From the NCBI GenBank assembly GCA_002408085.1, contig DHQL01000010.1:233465-297464 (forward strand): 64,000 nt of DNA, read 5' to 3'. This DNA comes from Spirochaeta sp. UBA5339. GTDB taxonomy: Bacteria > Spirochaetota > Spirochaetia > DSM-2461. Positions 8,721-18,030 of this stretch are shown piece by piece (positions within the stretch are counted from its first letter, which is position 1; the number at the start of each line of letters is the position of its first letter). Under the pieces are notes generated by a model that did no database searches, was not told where the DNA came from, and was given only the letters and a program-made list of their open reading frames with translations. The position numbers were made by a program, and so were the translations under genes.

Positions 8721-8965
8721 AATTCCATGAGACTCCTTATTTCAAGATCCATATAGAAAGAAGTGTATCATGGATTATGAACATATGCTTATTTAGATTC
8801 TGCAAATTTCAGAGCACTGATGGGGCGGCATGGCGGGATGGATGATCAATCATGAAATGCAATCACCCGAACAACCTGGAAGAAAAGTTTTGGAAATAGT
8901 TCCTGTAATTGCTTAAAATTTTACAGATACCCAGCAATGGATAAATACTGTGATTTAGGATCTTG

Positions 8966-11353
8966 ATGGGAAAGAATAGAAAAAAAGGTTTTCAGAGAAA
9001 AAAAGTCAATCATCTGACACTCAGTCCCTTCAGTATCAATACTGTTTCTCTGATAATTATTGTGTTATTCAGTCTTTTTGTTTTTGAGACCCTCTCTTTT
9101 GCCGTAAAAGAGGGGCTTCAGAAGGGAACACGGATTGCCTACAACCAGTATGAGGAGAGGGAGAAAAATCTCGCGAAGGTCGGTGTTCTGCAGCTGATTA
9201 AATCCATTGAGTACGGCAGAACCCAGACCGTTCTTGATGAGGAGTTCTATAAGTCCGAGATTATCAGAATGATGAAAAACGGAACCCTGGGAAAGGATTC
9301 CAAAAGAGGTTTTTTTGTATTTGATGACAGCAATGTCTGCCTGATCAGCTATGACTTTCCTGAAATGGAGGGATATGCACTGGATGACCTGCCTGTGGAG
9401 ATCAGTACAGGCAGTCATCTATCAGAATACTTCCAGACCCTGCGCAACGGGGAAATTACCGACGGATACTTTATTCACTACTATGCCGGGCGTTCTGGAA
9501 CTGAAAAAACCTCATACATAGCCTACTATCCTCAATGGGGCTGGATCGTTGGAGCAGGATACTACGGTAAGGATGGGGAAATTTTCAAAAAAGAACAGGA
9601 GGCCTTATGGGGCAATTTCGGGAAGGAATTGAACTCCCGTGTTATGTTCAGGGTTCTCCTTTTTTCTCTATTCATCTACTCGATTATTCTGGTCATTACA
9701 GTACTTCTGAAAAAATCCTATACAACACAGATGAGACTGAATAATGATTACGAACTTTTCAGGGACACCCTTGAAGAGAACCTCTGTGTCATGATTACTG
9801 ATGCCGAGGGCCGGATTCAAAGGGTAAATCACAGATACCGTGAACTCACAGATACAGAAGGTCTTCAGATATCCGGCAGGTTCTTTGATACCTACATCCA
9901 TCCCGACACCAGGCGTGAAACAGCAATATCCATGAAGAACACTCTTGGAGAGAAGGAGTTGTGGACCGGCACTATCAAGGGGCTTAGTCAGGATGGCAGA
10001 GAATTCTGGATACAGTCACAGATCAAGCCTCTTTACGGGATAAATGGCAGCCTGAATGGTTATATTGCTGTTGGGCTGGATATGACAGAACTTCAGACTA
10101 TAAAAGAGAATCTTAAGAAATCGGCATTTATTGACTCTCTTACTGGATGCGGAAACTGGGAGAAGCTGCTCCATGATTATGAAAAAACCGATTCAGCATA
10201 TATTGCCTACTATAACATTGATGCTTTCAGCAGTATCTATCAGTTCTATGGCCTGGAAAGCAGCGAACAGATCCTGATTCATATTACAGAGAAATTCATC
10301 AAGATGCTGGACTCGGATGAAAGCCTCTACCGGATTGACTTCGACACCTTTGTTATCATGCATAGAGGGAAGGAGAAACAGCTCTTTATTACCAGGAGCA
10401 GGGACAGACTCAAAACAGTCAATGAGCAGATATTGAACCTCAAAGATCTCAGGTATCATATATCCATGAGAGCAGGAATTGCCATGGGGGCGGAAACTGA
10501 AAATCTTGTACTTGCAGATATTGCTCTTGAAAATGCCAAAAATTCAACTGAAGGAATCGCTGTTCTTGACGACAAAAGTATTCCTGATTCCATGGAAAAA
10601 AAGAGCGAGATCCAGAAGCTGCATTTGATCAAGGATGCAATGGTCAATGAAGGGTTGTACCTTGTTTATCAACCCATCCTTAATATATCAGGCAATTATA
10701 TTGAGAAATACGAATGTCTGATACGTATGAAAACTGAAAACGGTGAGGTCTGCCCTTCAGAGATTATTGATTTGACAAAGAAAGGCCGCCTATACAAGAA
10801 AATTACAACCTTTGTCATAGAGAATGCCTGCAGGGAATTTCAGTACAGAAATGAGGATTTTTCCATTAATCTGACCCTGGAGGATCTATCGGAACAGGAA
10901 GCCGTGAGTTTTCTTATCCTTAATGCACGAAAATACCAGGTAAGCAGCCGTCTGATTATTGAAATAGTAGAAACCGAAGAGCTCAGAGACTTTGAAGGTC
11001 TGAGTATAATTATCAACCGGATAAAAAAGGAAGGAATAAGGATTGCCATTGATGACTTCGGGTCAGGCTTTTCCAACTTTAAATACCTTCTTGAGGTCAA
11101 TGCCGATTTCATCAAAATTGATGGGAGCCTTATCCAGAATCTGATTACTGACAGAAGAAACCGGACCCTTGTTCAATCCATAGTAGAATTTGCAAAGTGC
11201 TCAGAAATGAAGACCATAGCCGAGTATGTGGATAATCCCGACCTCCTGTCCATACTGAAAAGCTTTCAGATAGACTACGGTCAGGGATACTATATTGGTG
11301 AACCGGAGACTGAGCTTCCTTCAGAACAGAGTGAGAAACCCCGGTTCAACTGA
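8966..11353 (+). CDS. Cache-PAS-GGDEF(degenerate)-EAL membrane protein, probable c-di-GMP phosphodiesterase
   Basis: About 795 aa. An N-terminal membrane segment (about 25-50) and another (about 230-250) flank an extracytoplasmic Cache-type sensor (GFFVFDDSNVCLISYDF; YYPQWGWIVGAGYY). A PAS domain follows (about 265-380), then a GGDEF domain whose signature is lost (RIDFDTF), then an EAL domain from about 550. The EAL motif reads ECL, but the other catalytic landmarks are present: SINLTLEDL, IDDFGSGFSNFKYL, FIKIDGS, TIAEYVDN and YGQGYYIGEP. So it probably degrades c-di-GMP, with the GGDEF as a regulatory domain. I prefer the ATG at 8966 (AGGA, 5-nt spacing) over the adjacent upstream TTG. Its 3' end overlaps cheX by 8 bp, convergent. 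Confidence 0.9.
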   Translation: MGKNRKKGFQRKKVNHLTLSPFSINTVSLIIIVLFSLFVFETLSFAVKEGLQKGTRIAYNQYEEREKNLAKVGVLQLIKSIEYGRTQTVLDEEFYKSEIIRMMKNGTLGKDSKRGFFVFDDSNVCLISYDFPEMEGYALDDLPVEISTGSHLSEYFQTLRNGEITDGYFIHYYAGRSGTEKTSYIAYYPQWGWIVGAGYYGKDGEIFKKEQEALWGNFGKELNSRVMFRVLLFSLFIYSIILVITVLLKKSYTTQMRLNNDYELFRDTLEENLCVMITDAEGRIQRVNHRYRELTDTEGLQISGRFFDTYIHPDTRRETAISMKNTLGEKELWTGTIKGLSQDGREFWIQSQIKPLYGINGSLNGYIAVGLDMTELQTIKENLKKSAFIDSLTGCGNWEKLLHDYEKTDSAYIAYYNIDAFSSIYQFYGLESSEQILIHITEKFIKMLDSDESLYRIDFDTFVIMHRGKEKQLFITRSRDRLKTVNEQILNLKDLRYHISMRAGIAMGAETENLVLADIALENAKNSTEGIAVLDDKSIPDSMEKKSEIQKLHLIKDAMVNEGLYLVYQPILNISGNYIEKYECLIRMKTENGEVCPSEIIDLTKKGRLYKKITTFVIENACREFQYRNEDFSINLTLEDLSEQEAVSFLILNARKYQVSSRLIIEIVETEELRDFEGLSIIINRIKKEGIRIAIDDFGSGFSNFKYLLEVNADFIKIDGSLIQNLITDRRNRTLVQSIVEFAKCSEMKTIAEYVDNPDLLSILKSFQIDYGQGYYIGEPETELPSEQSEKPRFN

Positions 11354-11819
11354 TATTTGACTTAAAACAGACTGCAACCTCAAAAGGCCCTGTAGCAGTG
11401 GCAAAAGGGATACAGATAACAGGGATGGCTCTTGGCCATGCGATCTCATGATGCTCTCCCATTATTACAGCCGGTGGAGAGATTTCAATGGAAACATGGT
11501 CAATAAGAGATGAGGCATTACCGGCAATTATATTTGTCATTTCACCAACCATTTCATAGAGCAGTTCCTGACGTTCTTTTTCAGATTCTGTAAATATTCC
11601 TGACCGCTGCAGCATTTTATCGGCAAGGATTCTGGTCAGACGAAAACCGACTATTCCCGAATAATCACCGGTGACTCCCAGAATTCCGGAAAGGTCCCAG
11701 CGATGCATCAGTTCCCGCCCCAGGAGATAGGGCTTACCGGGTTTTGCTTCGATACTGAACATACTGCCAAAGATATCCAGTGCAGCAGAGAGAAAGGGAT
11801 TAATGATTTTTGCATCCAT
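11346..11819 (-). CDS. cheX: CheX-type chemotaxis phosphatase
   Basis: A 157-aa single-domain protein of the CheC/CheX/FliY family. The active-site helix E-x2-N is visible in ELLYEMVGEMTNIIAGNA (about residues 83-100). CheX dephosphorylates CheY-P and is the usual CheY phosphatase in spirochaetes. It lies next to an MCP gene in the same direction but is separated by 140 bp, so it may have its own promoter. An SD-like AAAAGG lies a little upstream of the ATG. Confidence 0.85.
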   Translation of the reverse strand: MDAKIINPFLSAALDIFGSMFSIEAKPGKPYLLGRELMHRWDLSGILGVTGDYSGIVGFRLTRILADKMLQRSGIFTESEKERQELLYEMVGEMTNIIAGNASSLIDHVSIEISPPAVIMGEHHEIAWPRAIPVICIPFATATGPFEVAVCFKSNIS

Positions 11820-11959
11820 TTGTTTTATACCTTTTTAACTTCTTTTAGCCACAATTATAGTCTGATATTTCTGATGAATCAAAATCAAACCGAAAAGCTC
11901 CCTTTGGACAATTGAGTTCTGCCGGATCAGAAGCTCCGGCACAGAAACTTCTCCCGGAA

Positions 11960-14065
11960 CTACTCAGTTTTGAAATGGTTGACTATCTTATTCACCTTTT
12001 CCAGGTTCTCCGAGTTCTGAGCTCCCAGATCCGACAGCCCGATCAGGGCTGAAGATATCTCATTCATACCGCTATTGATTTCCTCAATTCCCTCTTTGTT
12101 CCGGGCTGCAATTGTTGAAACTTCAGTAAAAGAGTCCCCTATTCCTCTGACCGCGTTTATCATATCCCCTGAAGAACCCTTTACCTCCGATGACAGATCA
12201 ACGAGACCTGACAGGGAATTTGTAATCTGACTGGTTCCCCCTGAAATCTCTTCCAGAGATAAAATAACTTCAGAAATGCTCTCAGAAACGTTTATGATTT
12301 CCTGAACAATATGTTTGAAACTTATCCCCGTGTTGCCGGACATGATGCTTGCCGCATTGATATGCTCAATGACATCAGAAAGAGATGATGACATTTCCCT
12401 GGTATTTTCGGAGGTTGTCTCCGCCAGTTTCCTTATCTCGTCGGCAACGACAGCAAAGCCCTTTCCGGCATCACCGGCATGGGCTGCCTCAATGGCGGCA
12501 TTCATGGACAGAAGGTTGATCTGATCGGAAACATCATTGATCACCTCTATCATGGATCTCATTGTATCAGCAGACTGGGAGACCCTGTTTATGGAGCGAA
12601 CGGTACCCTCCATATCACTGTCCCCCTCCCGTGCAATACGGATAAGTCCCTCCACAGAGTCCTTCTTGTCGTTTGAAATCTTGGAAATACTGTGTATGGA
12701 TGCTACCATCTGATCAACTGCCGATGATGAAGTGCTGATTTCCTCACTCTCTCTGTTTATCACATGCTTAAGCTTCTCCAGTGTTTGACGGATTGTTTCA
12801 AGGGAACTCTCGGAGTTCTGAATTTCACTGTGCAGTTTATCTGTCTGGGTATTAATGGAATTCATAGTGGCCGTGACTTCAACAACCGTTGAGGAGATCT
12901 CTTCGGCATTGGCAGCAAGATCCTGGCCGATACCGGCGCTTACCAGGCTGGTATCCTTTAAAATAACTATCATATTTTTCATATTATTGATGAATGAGTT
13001 TAGAGACCGGGCCAGAACCCCTGCCTCATCATTCGATTTGACAGGGACTTCTCTGGTCAGATCCCCATCTCCTGTGGATAAATCATCAACAGCCAGAACG
13101 ACGTTCTTCAGCTCCCCAATAATGAAGCCGCTGATCATGTAGATCAGGGCTATTCCCACCAGCAGAAAAAGCACAGAGACTCCAATGCTGATCAGAACGG
13201 CGTTGTTGATGTCCTGGAAAAGCTCTGACTCACTAACCTCCAGGAGAATGTACCATCTGAGCTCAGGAATGTAGCGGGTAATGACATAGCGTGACTCACC
13301 CTCCGCATCGGTATATTGGAACTGATACTCTCCGCTGGATGTAATCTGATCAAGATAATCACCATACCCTGGCACACTGTCTACCAGAGAGCTTCCGATA
13401 AGATCCTTGTTTCCATGAAGAGCAATTTCCCCCTTGCTGTTGATCATCATATTCAGGCCCTTCTCCCCGATTTTTCTGGAAACGACAGTGTTGACAAAAT
13501 CCGTCAGATTCAGGGATACAGAGATGACTCCCAGGAACTCACCCCGGTTATCGATTCTCACATTCATAAACGCAACTTCCCCCAGGGCTTGATGATTGGT
13601 ATAGGGATTGATACCAAAGGCCTCGCCGCTCTCACCGAAGCTATAGAACCAGCTGTCGCTCTCTTTAAGCATGGTGCTTACCAAAGCACCTTTGGAATAT
13701 TGATAATAGTTTCCTGACCCGGCAATAGAGAGGTTGCTTCCCATTGTCTGGAAGTGTTCCACATTGAGAGAAAGGCGCCTTTCGATTTCAGGCAGAGAGC
13801 TCTGATCCTCACCCTCCAGAATCCATTCCTGAAGAAAGGGATCCTCTGCAAGAGTGGACAAAGCCGTGGCAACGGTCATAAACTCCCGGTCCACTTCCCC
13901 TAGAATATTATCCACATGAGCAGGGAGTTCATGAGTTTCCAGTCTTTCTGCAAAACTTTTACGGGCGATGGAAATAATCAGTGTACTGACCAGTGCCAGG
14001 GATAGAGCAAAAACCAGTCCCGCACCAAGGAGAAGTCTGCTCTGGAAGCTTTTTTTCATTTTCAT
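11960..14065 (-). CDS. Methyl-accepting chemotaxis protein with Cache sensor
   Basis: A 701-aa receptor. TM1 is at about 12-32, a periplasmic Cache-type domain at about 35-280 ([40 protein letters not shown]), TM2 at about 290-312, and a HAMP domain follows. The cytoplasmic signalling hairpin is centred on [20 protein letters not shown], the strictly conserved MCP tip that contacts CheA/CheW. The ligand is unknown. It seems monocistronic, with an AGGA SD 9 nt before the ATG. Confidence 0.93.
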   Translation of the reverse strand: MKMKKSFQSRLLLGAGLVFALSLALVSTLIISIARKSFAERLETHELPAHVDNILGEVDREFMTVATALSTLAEDPFLQEWILEGEDQSSLPEIERRLSLNVEHFQTMGSNLSIAGSGNYYQYSKGALVSTMLKESDSWFYSFGESGEAFGINPYTNHQALGEVAFMNVRIDNRGEFLGVISVSLNLTDFVNTVVSRKIGEKGLNMMINSKGEIALHGNKDLIGSSLVDSVPGYGDYLDQITSSGEYQFQYTDAEGESRYVITRYIPELRWYILLEVSESELFQDINNAVLISIGVSVLFLLVGIALIYMISGFIIGELKNVVLAVDDLSTGDGDLTREVPVKSNDEAGVLARSLNSFINNMKNMIVILKDTSLVSAGIGQDLAANAEEISSTVVEVTATMNSINTQTDKLHSEIQNSESSLETIRQTLEKLKHVINRESEEISTSSSAVDQMVASIHSISKISNDKKDSVEGLIRIAREGDSDMEGTVRSINRVSQSADTMRSMIEVINDVSDQINLLSMNAAIEAAHAGDAGKGFAVVADEIRKLAETTSENTREMSSSLSDVIEHINAASIMSGNTGISFKHIVQEIINVSESISEVILSLEEISGGTSQITNSLSGLVDLSSEVKGSSGDMINAVRGIGDSFTEVSTIAARNKEGIEEINSGMNEISSALIGLSDLGAQNSENLEKVNKIVNHFKTE

Positions 14066-14218
14066 ATTTATAAATCCTGTTTTGAGTTCTGTTCATTTTT
14101 CTTACTATTAATCAATTAATCAATCAATATTCATAAAGCAATTATCAATTCACTGTTAATTGAGGGAGTCCTTCGGGTACAGAATGTTCTCTTTTTATTC
14201 AGTTTTTCCATCTTTATA

Positions 14219-14270
14219 TAGTTGACTATGCAACTATGCTGGCATTAAGATTCAGTTGCATAGTCAACTA
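14219..14270. promoter_or_regulatory. Paired MarR operators and promoter of the MATE-MarR operon
   Basis: TAGTTGACTATGCAACT (14219-14235) and its exact reverse complement (14254-14270) form a 17-bp perfect inverted repeat. Each arm is itself a near-palindrome (GTTG-N6-CAAC), so there are two MarR-type sites. A possible -35 (TTGACT, 14222-14227) lies inside the first and a weak -10 (TTAAGA, 14245-14250) between the two, so a bound dimer pair would cover the promoter. Confidence 0.75.
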
Positions 14271-14286
14271 TGCGCGCGAGGTTAAT

Positions 14287-15678
14287 ATGATAGATGATAA
14301 AATTGATAAATATAAAAACGAAAAAATATCCAGACTGGTACTTGGTAATGTAATTCCCTCAATGATCAGTATGGTAATGGTCCTGATCTACAATCTGGCA
14401 GATACCTTCTTTATCGGGCGAACCGGCAATGCCTTTATGGTTGCAGCAGTCTCACAGGGAACACCTGCGTTCTTTCTCTTTATGTCTGTGGGAACGATCT
14501 TTGGAATAGGGGGCACATCCCTGATATCCAGGCTCCTGGGCATGGGAAAACAGAAGGAAGCCCGCCAGGCAGCTTCATTTGCCTTCTGGACAGGACTGAT
14601 CATCGGTATCCTGGGTATGTTTCTCTTCTGGGCAGCCATTGATCCCCTGTGCAGGGTTCTGGGCGCCGGAAAGGAGACTTTAGAGTATGTATACTCCTAT
14701 CTCAGGATCGTGGCGGTGGGTATTCCCTTTCTGATAATCAGCAGTACCTTCAGCAATATTCTGAGGGCTGAGGGGAAACCCGGAAAAGCCATGAAAGGAA
14801 TGGTCATGGGGAACCTTTTCAATATAATACTGGACCCTGTACTCATCCTGTTTCTAAATATGGATATCAGGGGTGCGGCTATAGCAACAGTGCTTGCCAA
14901 CATTCTCTCTGCATCCTACTACATCCTCCACTATGTGAAGGGAAACTCGATCCTCTCCATCCATCCATCTGAATACCGTGCGGGTGGAGGAATTGCTGCA
15001 GGAGTCTTTTCTATCGGGATACCTGCATCCCTGAACAGTTTCCTGGTCGGAATATCAGCAATATTCATGAACAACTTTCTGATCACTCATGGAAATATGG
15101 CTGTCGCCGGAATGGTGGTTGCATCGAAAATGGGAATGATGCTGGCCATTCTCCTCGTAGGATTCGGACTGGGAGTGCAGCCCCTGTTCGGATACTTTTA
15201 CGGAGCAGGAAACAGGAAACGATTTATGGAAACTCTCAGATACTCTCTGGTACTATCCACCGTAATAAGCCTGGTATTGACGGCTGTCGTCTACCAGGGA
15301 ACAACTCTGTTTATAGGAGCCTTTCTGGAAAAGGGAGAGGCCTACACTCTAGGTGTGGAGTTTACAAGGATTCTGATATATGGCGGTCCCGTGCTGGGCA
15401 TGCTCTTTGTCTTCAATAATGCCGTACAGGGTATGGGCAGAGCCCTTCCCTCACTGATCCTATCTGTAAGCAGACAGGGTTTAATCTACATCCCGCTGCT
15501 CTTTATAATCGACAGGATCTCCGACTCACCCACCATGCTGATTGCCGCCCAGCCCATAGCGGACTTCATTACCGTTGCAGCCGCAGCCATACTGTTTTCT
15601 CATGCCTTCAAAACAGGATTTTCCGATTCCGGAGAGCCCTCTGAGCAGGAATACATGGAATTGAGGGAAAGAGCATGA
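14287..15678 (+). CDS. MATE-family multidrug/cation antiporter
   Basis: A 463-aa inner-membrane efflux protein. I start it at the ATG at 14287 (MIDDKIDKYKNEKISRL), preceded by GCGAGG at 6 nt; an upstream in-frame ATG at 14236 would fall in the operator and is unlikely. Features are the MATE N-half start (IPSMISMVMVLIYNLADTFF), repeated in the C-half (IPASLNSFLVGISAIFMNNF), and about 12 hydrophobic helices. It overlaps the marR gene by 4 bp, so exporter and regulator are coupled. Confidence 0.92.
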   Translation: MIDDKIDKYKNEKISRLVLGNVIPSMISMVMVLIYNLADTFFIGRTGNAFMVAAVSQGTPAFFLFMSVGTIFGIGGTSLISRLLGMGKQKEARQAASFAFWTGLIIGILGMFLFWAAIDPLCRVLGAGKETLEYVYSYLRIVAVGIPFLIISSTFSNILRAEGKPGKAMKGMVMGNLFNIILDPVLILFLNMDIRGAAIATVLANILSASYYILHYVKGNSILSIHPSEYRAGGGIAAGVFSIGIPASLNSFLVGISAIFMNNFLITHGNMAVAGMVVASKMGMMLAILLVGFGLGVQPLFGYFYGAGNRKRFMETLRYSLVLSTVISLVLTAVVYQGTTLFIGAFLEKGEAYTLGVEFTRILIYGGPVLGMLFVFNNAVQGMGRALPSLILSVSRQGLIYIPLLFIIDRISDSPTMLIAAQPIADFITVAAAAILFSHAFKTGFSDSGEPSEQEYMELRERA

Positions 15679-16115
15679 AAGATCCCGGAAACTTCAGATC
15701 CGTCGGACGATGGATATCGGTGCTGTACAGACAGTCACAGGTGTATATAAATAATGAGCTGAAAGCCTTTGATCTTAGTTCCTCCCAGTTTTATATACTG
15801 ATCCATCTGTTCAAGGAAAACGGCGTTAGTCAGGAAACTCTCGCAGCCTACCAGCATATCGACAAGAGTGCTGCAGCAAGAGCTCTTAAACAGCTGGAAG
15901 AAAAGGGATATATAATAAGATCCCCCTCCCCCGGAGACAAACGCTGCAATCTGGTGTCATACACAGACAAGGCCTTTGCCATAAAGGAGCAGCTCTTCCA
16001 GATCCTGAAAGACTGGAACAAAAAGGTCACTGCCGGATACAGCAGCGACGAATACGATATGATTTATTCATTTCTTATGGGCATGGCTGAAGAAGCCCTG
16101 AACATTAATAAATAG
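15675..16115 (+). CDS. MarR-family regulator of the MATE operon
   Basis: A 146-aa winged-helix regulator. The DNA-binding core lies at about residues 50-100 (VSQETLAAYQHIDKSAAARALKQLEEKGYI, then the wing SPGDKRCNLV). The ATGA overlap with the MATE gene and the operator pair at the operon promoter indicate autorepression, relieved by an exported compound. Ligand unknown. Confidence 0.92.
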   Translation: MKDPGNFRSVGRWISVLYRQSQVYINNELKAFDLSSSQFYILIHLFKENGVSQETLAAYQHIDKSAAARALKQLEEKGYIIRSPSPGDKRCNLVSYTDKAFAIKEQLFQILKDWNKKVTAGYSSDEYDMIYSFLMGMAEEALNINK

Positions 16116-16124
16116 GAGAGAAAT

Positions 16125-16490
16125 ATGAAATTCTTATGGACTACCATCCAGGTTGGTGATATGGAAAAATCGATAGAGTTCTATACTGATCTGGCGGGAC
16201 TGAAGGTGCTGCGGAGGTTCAATGCAGGTCCCGACATGGAACTGGCATTTCTTGGTAACGGCAGTGATGGAGAGACCCTCCTTGAACTTGCTGCTCACGG
16301 TGAATCTTCACCAATCAGTTACAAATCCCCGGTTTCAATCGGATTTGAAACAGAATCTCTTGAAGAGATGCAGGCCAGGGCAGCTGCCCGGGGGATTGCT
16401 GTCACCCGGGGGCCTGTCGAGACTCCCTCGGGCCGTTTTTTCTTTATTGAAGATCCCGACGGTTTCATGGTCCAGTTTTTCCAGCATTGA
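16125..16490 (+). CDS. VOC-family (glyoxalase/dioxygenase fold) protein
   Basis: A 121-aa single VOC module pair: first strand (FLWTTIQVGDMEKSIEFYTDLAGLKVLRR) and C-terminal strand (GRFFFIEDPDGFMVQFFQH), with candidate metal ligands Gln8, Glu67-Leu-Glu region and the terminal Glu/Gln. It resembles lactoylglutathione lyase but could be another metal-dependent lyase or a resistance protein. It follows marR by 9 bp with a GGAG SD, so it is the third gene of the MATE operon and suggests that the inducing compound is also chemically handled. Confidence 0.8.
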   Translation: MKFLWTTIQVGDMEKSIEFYTDLAGLKVLRRFNAGPDMELAFLGNGSDGETLLELAAHGESSPISYKSPVSIGFETESLEEMQARAAARGIAVTRGPVETPSGRFFFIEDPDGFMVQFFQH

Positions 16491-16496
16491 TATTCA

Positions 16497-16521
16497 GGGG
16501 CTGACTGAACCGGTCAGCCCC
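16497..16521. terminator. Hairpin between convergent VOC and TetR genes
   Basis: GGGGCTGAC, a 7-nt loop, and GTCAGCCCC form a 9-bp perfect stem in a 41-bp gap between convergent genes, so it can serve both strands. No long T-run follows on either strand. Confidence 0.6.
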
Positions 16522-16531
16522 CTAAGGAATC

Positions 16532-17152
16532 TTAAGCATCTGACCCCAGATATTTATCATAAATATTATTCAGCAGTCTATTGAATTCTTCATCCGCAGC
16601 TCTCTGGGGAAAGTTATTCTGATCAGCCCATTCAGACCCCATAATAGAAAAGAACACCGTTGGAATCAGGATGAAAAAATAGTCGGTCATTGAGTGCTGG
16701 AGATCTTCATTTACAAGGGAATACCCCCTTTGCTCCAGAATATCCTTCCGGACCATTTGATTGATATCGCTCCAGAACTCAAGCAATGAGATACTGTTAT
16801 TCCCTGATTTCAAGGACTCTGAAATCAAAATTGTAAACTCATGACGATGCGACAGAAAGACATTCATTCCTCTCTTCAGTTCGTCGGTAGACCATTTCTG
16901 AGTCCCTGGATCATTCTCTTTACCCACCAGGAAGACCTCCTGGAACATCCTCTTGATATTCAGTTTAAAACGGTCCATAACAGCCGCCAGAACAGCTTCC
17001 TTGCTTGGATAGTTATAATAGATTAATGCCTTGCTTATACCGCACTTCTTTGCAACATCTGTCAAACGTGTGGCATTATACCCGTTCTGTGCAAATAAAA
17101 CAGAGGCATTATCCAGGATTTTTTTCTTTGTCTGTTCAGAGTCACCTGCCAT
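16532..17152 (-). CDS. TetR-family transcriptional regulator
   Basis: A 206-aa regulator. Its N-terminal helix-turn-helix is clear (TKKKILDNASVLFAQNGYNATRL; ISKALIYYNYPSKEAVLAAVM, about residues 8-62), followed by a helical ligand domain with no assignable specificity. It diverges from the arsR cassette and converges on the VOC gene, so its target is not obvious. A perfect 11-bp palindrome at 17207-17217 in its upstream region is a candidate own operator. Confidence 0.88.
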   Translation of the reverse strand: MAGDSEQTKKKILDNASVLFAQNGYNATRLTDVAKKCGISKALIYYNYPSKEAVLAAVMDRFKLNIKRMFQEVFLVGKENDPGTQKWSTDELKRGMNVFLSHRHEFTILISESLKSGNNSISLLEFWSDINQMVRKDILEQRGYSLVNEDLQHSMTDYFFILIPTVFFSIMGSEWADQNNFPQRAADEEFNRLLNNIYDKYLGSDA

Positions 17153-17206
17153 TGTAATCCCCTACATTCCAGATTGTTCTTTGAATATACAGGATTTCCC
17201 TGATGA

Positions 17207-17217
17207 GGTGAATCACC
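17207..17217. promoter_or_regulatory. Candidate TetR operator (palindrome)
   Basis: GGTGAATCACC is a perfect palindrome 54 bp upstream of the TetR start. TTTCC and GGAAA flank it roughly symmetrically (17196-17222). Function is inferred from position only. Confidence 0.35.
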
Positions 17218-17343
17218 GGAAACCTTGCCTCTATCCCTCCTTGAGAATTGGAGGAAAGTAAACTTACAGAATTACATATGCCCGGTTTATTTTTCCAATG
17301 TGGGATTGATTATATTGCCTTTTTCATAATGACTTATTACCTT

Positions 17344-17363
17344 TGGTTTGAAAGGTTAAACCA
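17344..17363. promoter_or_regulatory. ArsR operator site 1, abutting the arsR start codon
   Basis: TGGTTT-N8-AAACCA ends one base before the ATG of the ArsR gene and contains its SD (AAAGG). The same inverted repeat with the same spacing recurs at 17704-17723. Binding here would block both RNA polymerase and the ribosome site's transcription. Confidence 0.75.
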
Positions 17364-17684
17364 ATGAACGATAGAGACGACAGTCTAAAGCTGTTTCAAG
17401 ATTGTATTCCCTACTTTGAAGTCATGGCTGATAGTACAAGACAGAAGATAGTACTTCTCCTTGCCGAAGGTCATGAAGCCCTCAATGTCGGTGCCATAAC
17501 GGAGCAGGTATCCCTCTCCCGGCCCGCCGTATCCCACCATCTGAAAATTCTTCTCCAGGCGGGAATGGTAGACTACACCCGAAAAGGTACGGAAAACTAT
17601 TACTTTTTAACCATGCACTCGATGATCAAGGTCCTGAAGGACTTTGTAAATGTTGTTGAACACAGCTGTTCAGGCCCCAGATGA
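17364..17684 (+). CDS. ArsR-family winged-helix repressor
   Basis: A 106-aa regulator: DSTRQKIVLLLAEG (helix 1-2) and the recognition region VSLSRPAVSHHLKILLQAGMVD, then a beta-wing (YTRKGTENYYFL). It lacks the ELCVC metal site; the only Cys are at the start (DCIPYF) and near the C-terminus (HSCSG), so metal sensing is doubtful and a redox or small-molecule signal is possible. Twin operators place it over itself and over the monooxygenase-nitroreductase pair. Confidence 0.9.
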   Translation: MNDRDDSLKLFQDCIPYFEVMADSTRQKIVLLLAEGHEALNVGAITEQVSLSRPAVSHHLKILLQAGMVDYTRKGTENYYFLTMHSMIKVLKDFVNVVEHSCSGPR

Positions 17685-17703
17685 TAATTGGTCTTTATCA
17701 GAT

Positions 17704-17723
17704 TGGTTTATAGGATTAAACCA
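17704..17723. promoter_or_regulatory. ArsR operator site 2, upstream of the monooxygenase-nitroreductase pair
   Basis: TGGTTT-N8-AAACCA again, followed at once by an extra half-site (TTAAACCAA). It lies 19 bp before the TTG start at 17743. Identical arms and spacing at two places flanking one regulator gene make this a strong operator prediction. Confidence 0.75.
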
Positions 17724-17742
17724 TTAAACCAAGGAGAAACTA

Positions 17743-18030
17743 TTGCTTACAGTCTTAGCCCATAGCACATTTAAAGAGGATAGTCTGGACAAAGTGGCCC
17801 AGCTTTACAGGGAACTGATAGAACAGACCCGCAAGGAAGACGGGTGCATTGAATACAGGGTTGTTCAGAGCACAACGAACCCCGGCCATCTGACAATGAT
17901 TGAGATCTGGAGAGACAAGGAGGCTCTGGAAAAGCATGGATCGAATCCGGACTTTCAGAACCTGGTTCAAAAGCTTGCCCCCCATTCTCTGAGCCCCACA
18001 GAAATACAAATAAACAGGGAGTTCCTATGA
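17743..18030 (+). CDS. ABM-domain (antibiotic biosynthesis monooxygenase-like) protein
   Basis: A 95-aa dimeric alpha-beta barrel protein: TVLAHSTFKEDSLDKVAQLYREL, then EDGCIEYRVVQSTTNPGHLTMIEIW, matching the YgiN/quinol monooxygenase group. The start is TTG with SD AAGGAG at 8 nt; no ATG exists nearby. Members act on quinols, electrophiles or haem; the co-transcribed nitroreductase suggests quinone or electrophile handling. It overlaps the next gene by 4 bp (ATGA). Confidence 0.82.
   Translation: MLTVLAHSTFKEDSLDKVAQLYRELIEQTRKEDGCIEYRVVQSTTNPGHLTMIEIWRDKEALEKHGSNPDFQNLVQKLAPHSLSPTEIQINREFL

Noticed and set aside
8721..8965. Riboswitch upstream of the GGDEF/EAL gene
   Set aside because: I looked for a c-di-GMP aptamer because of the gene's function, but saw no convincing paired helices or tetraloop receptor motif.
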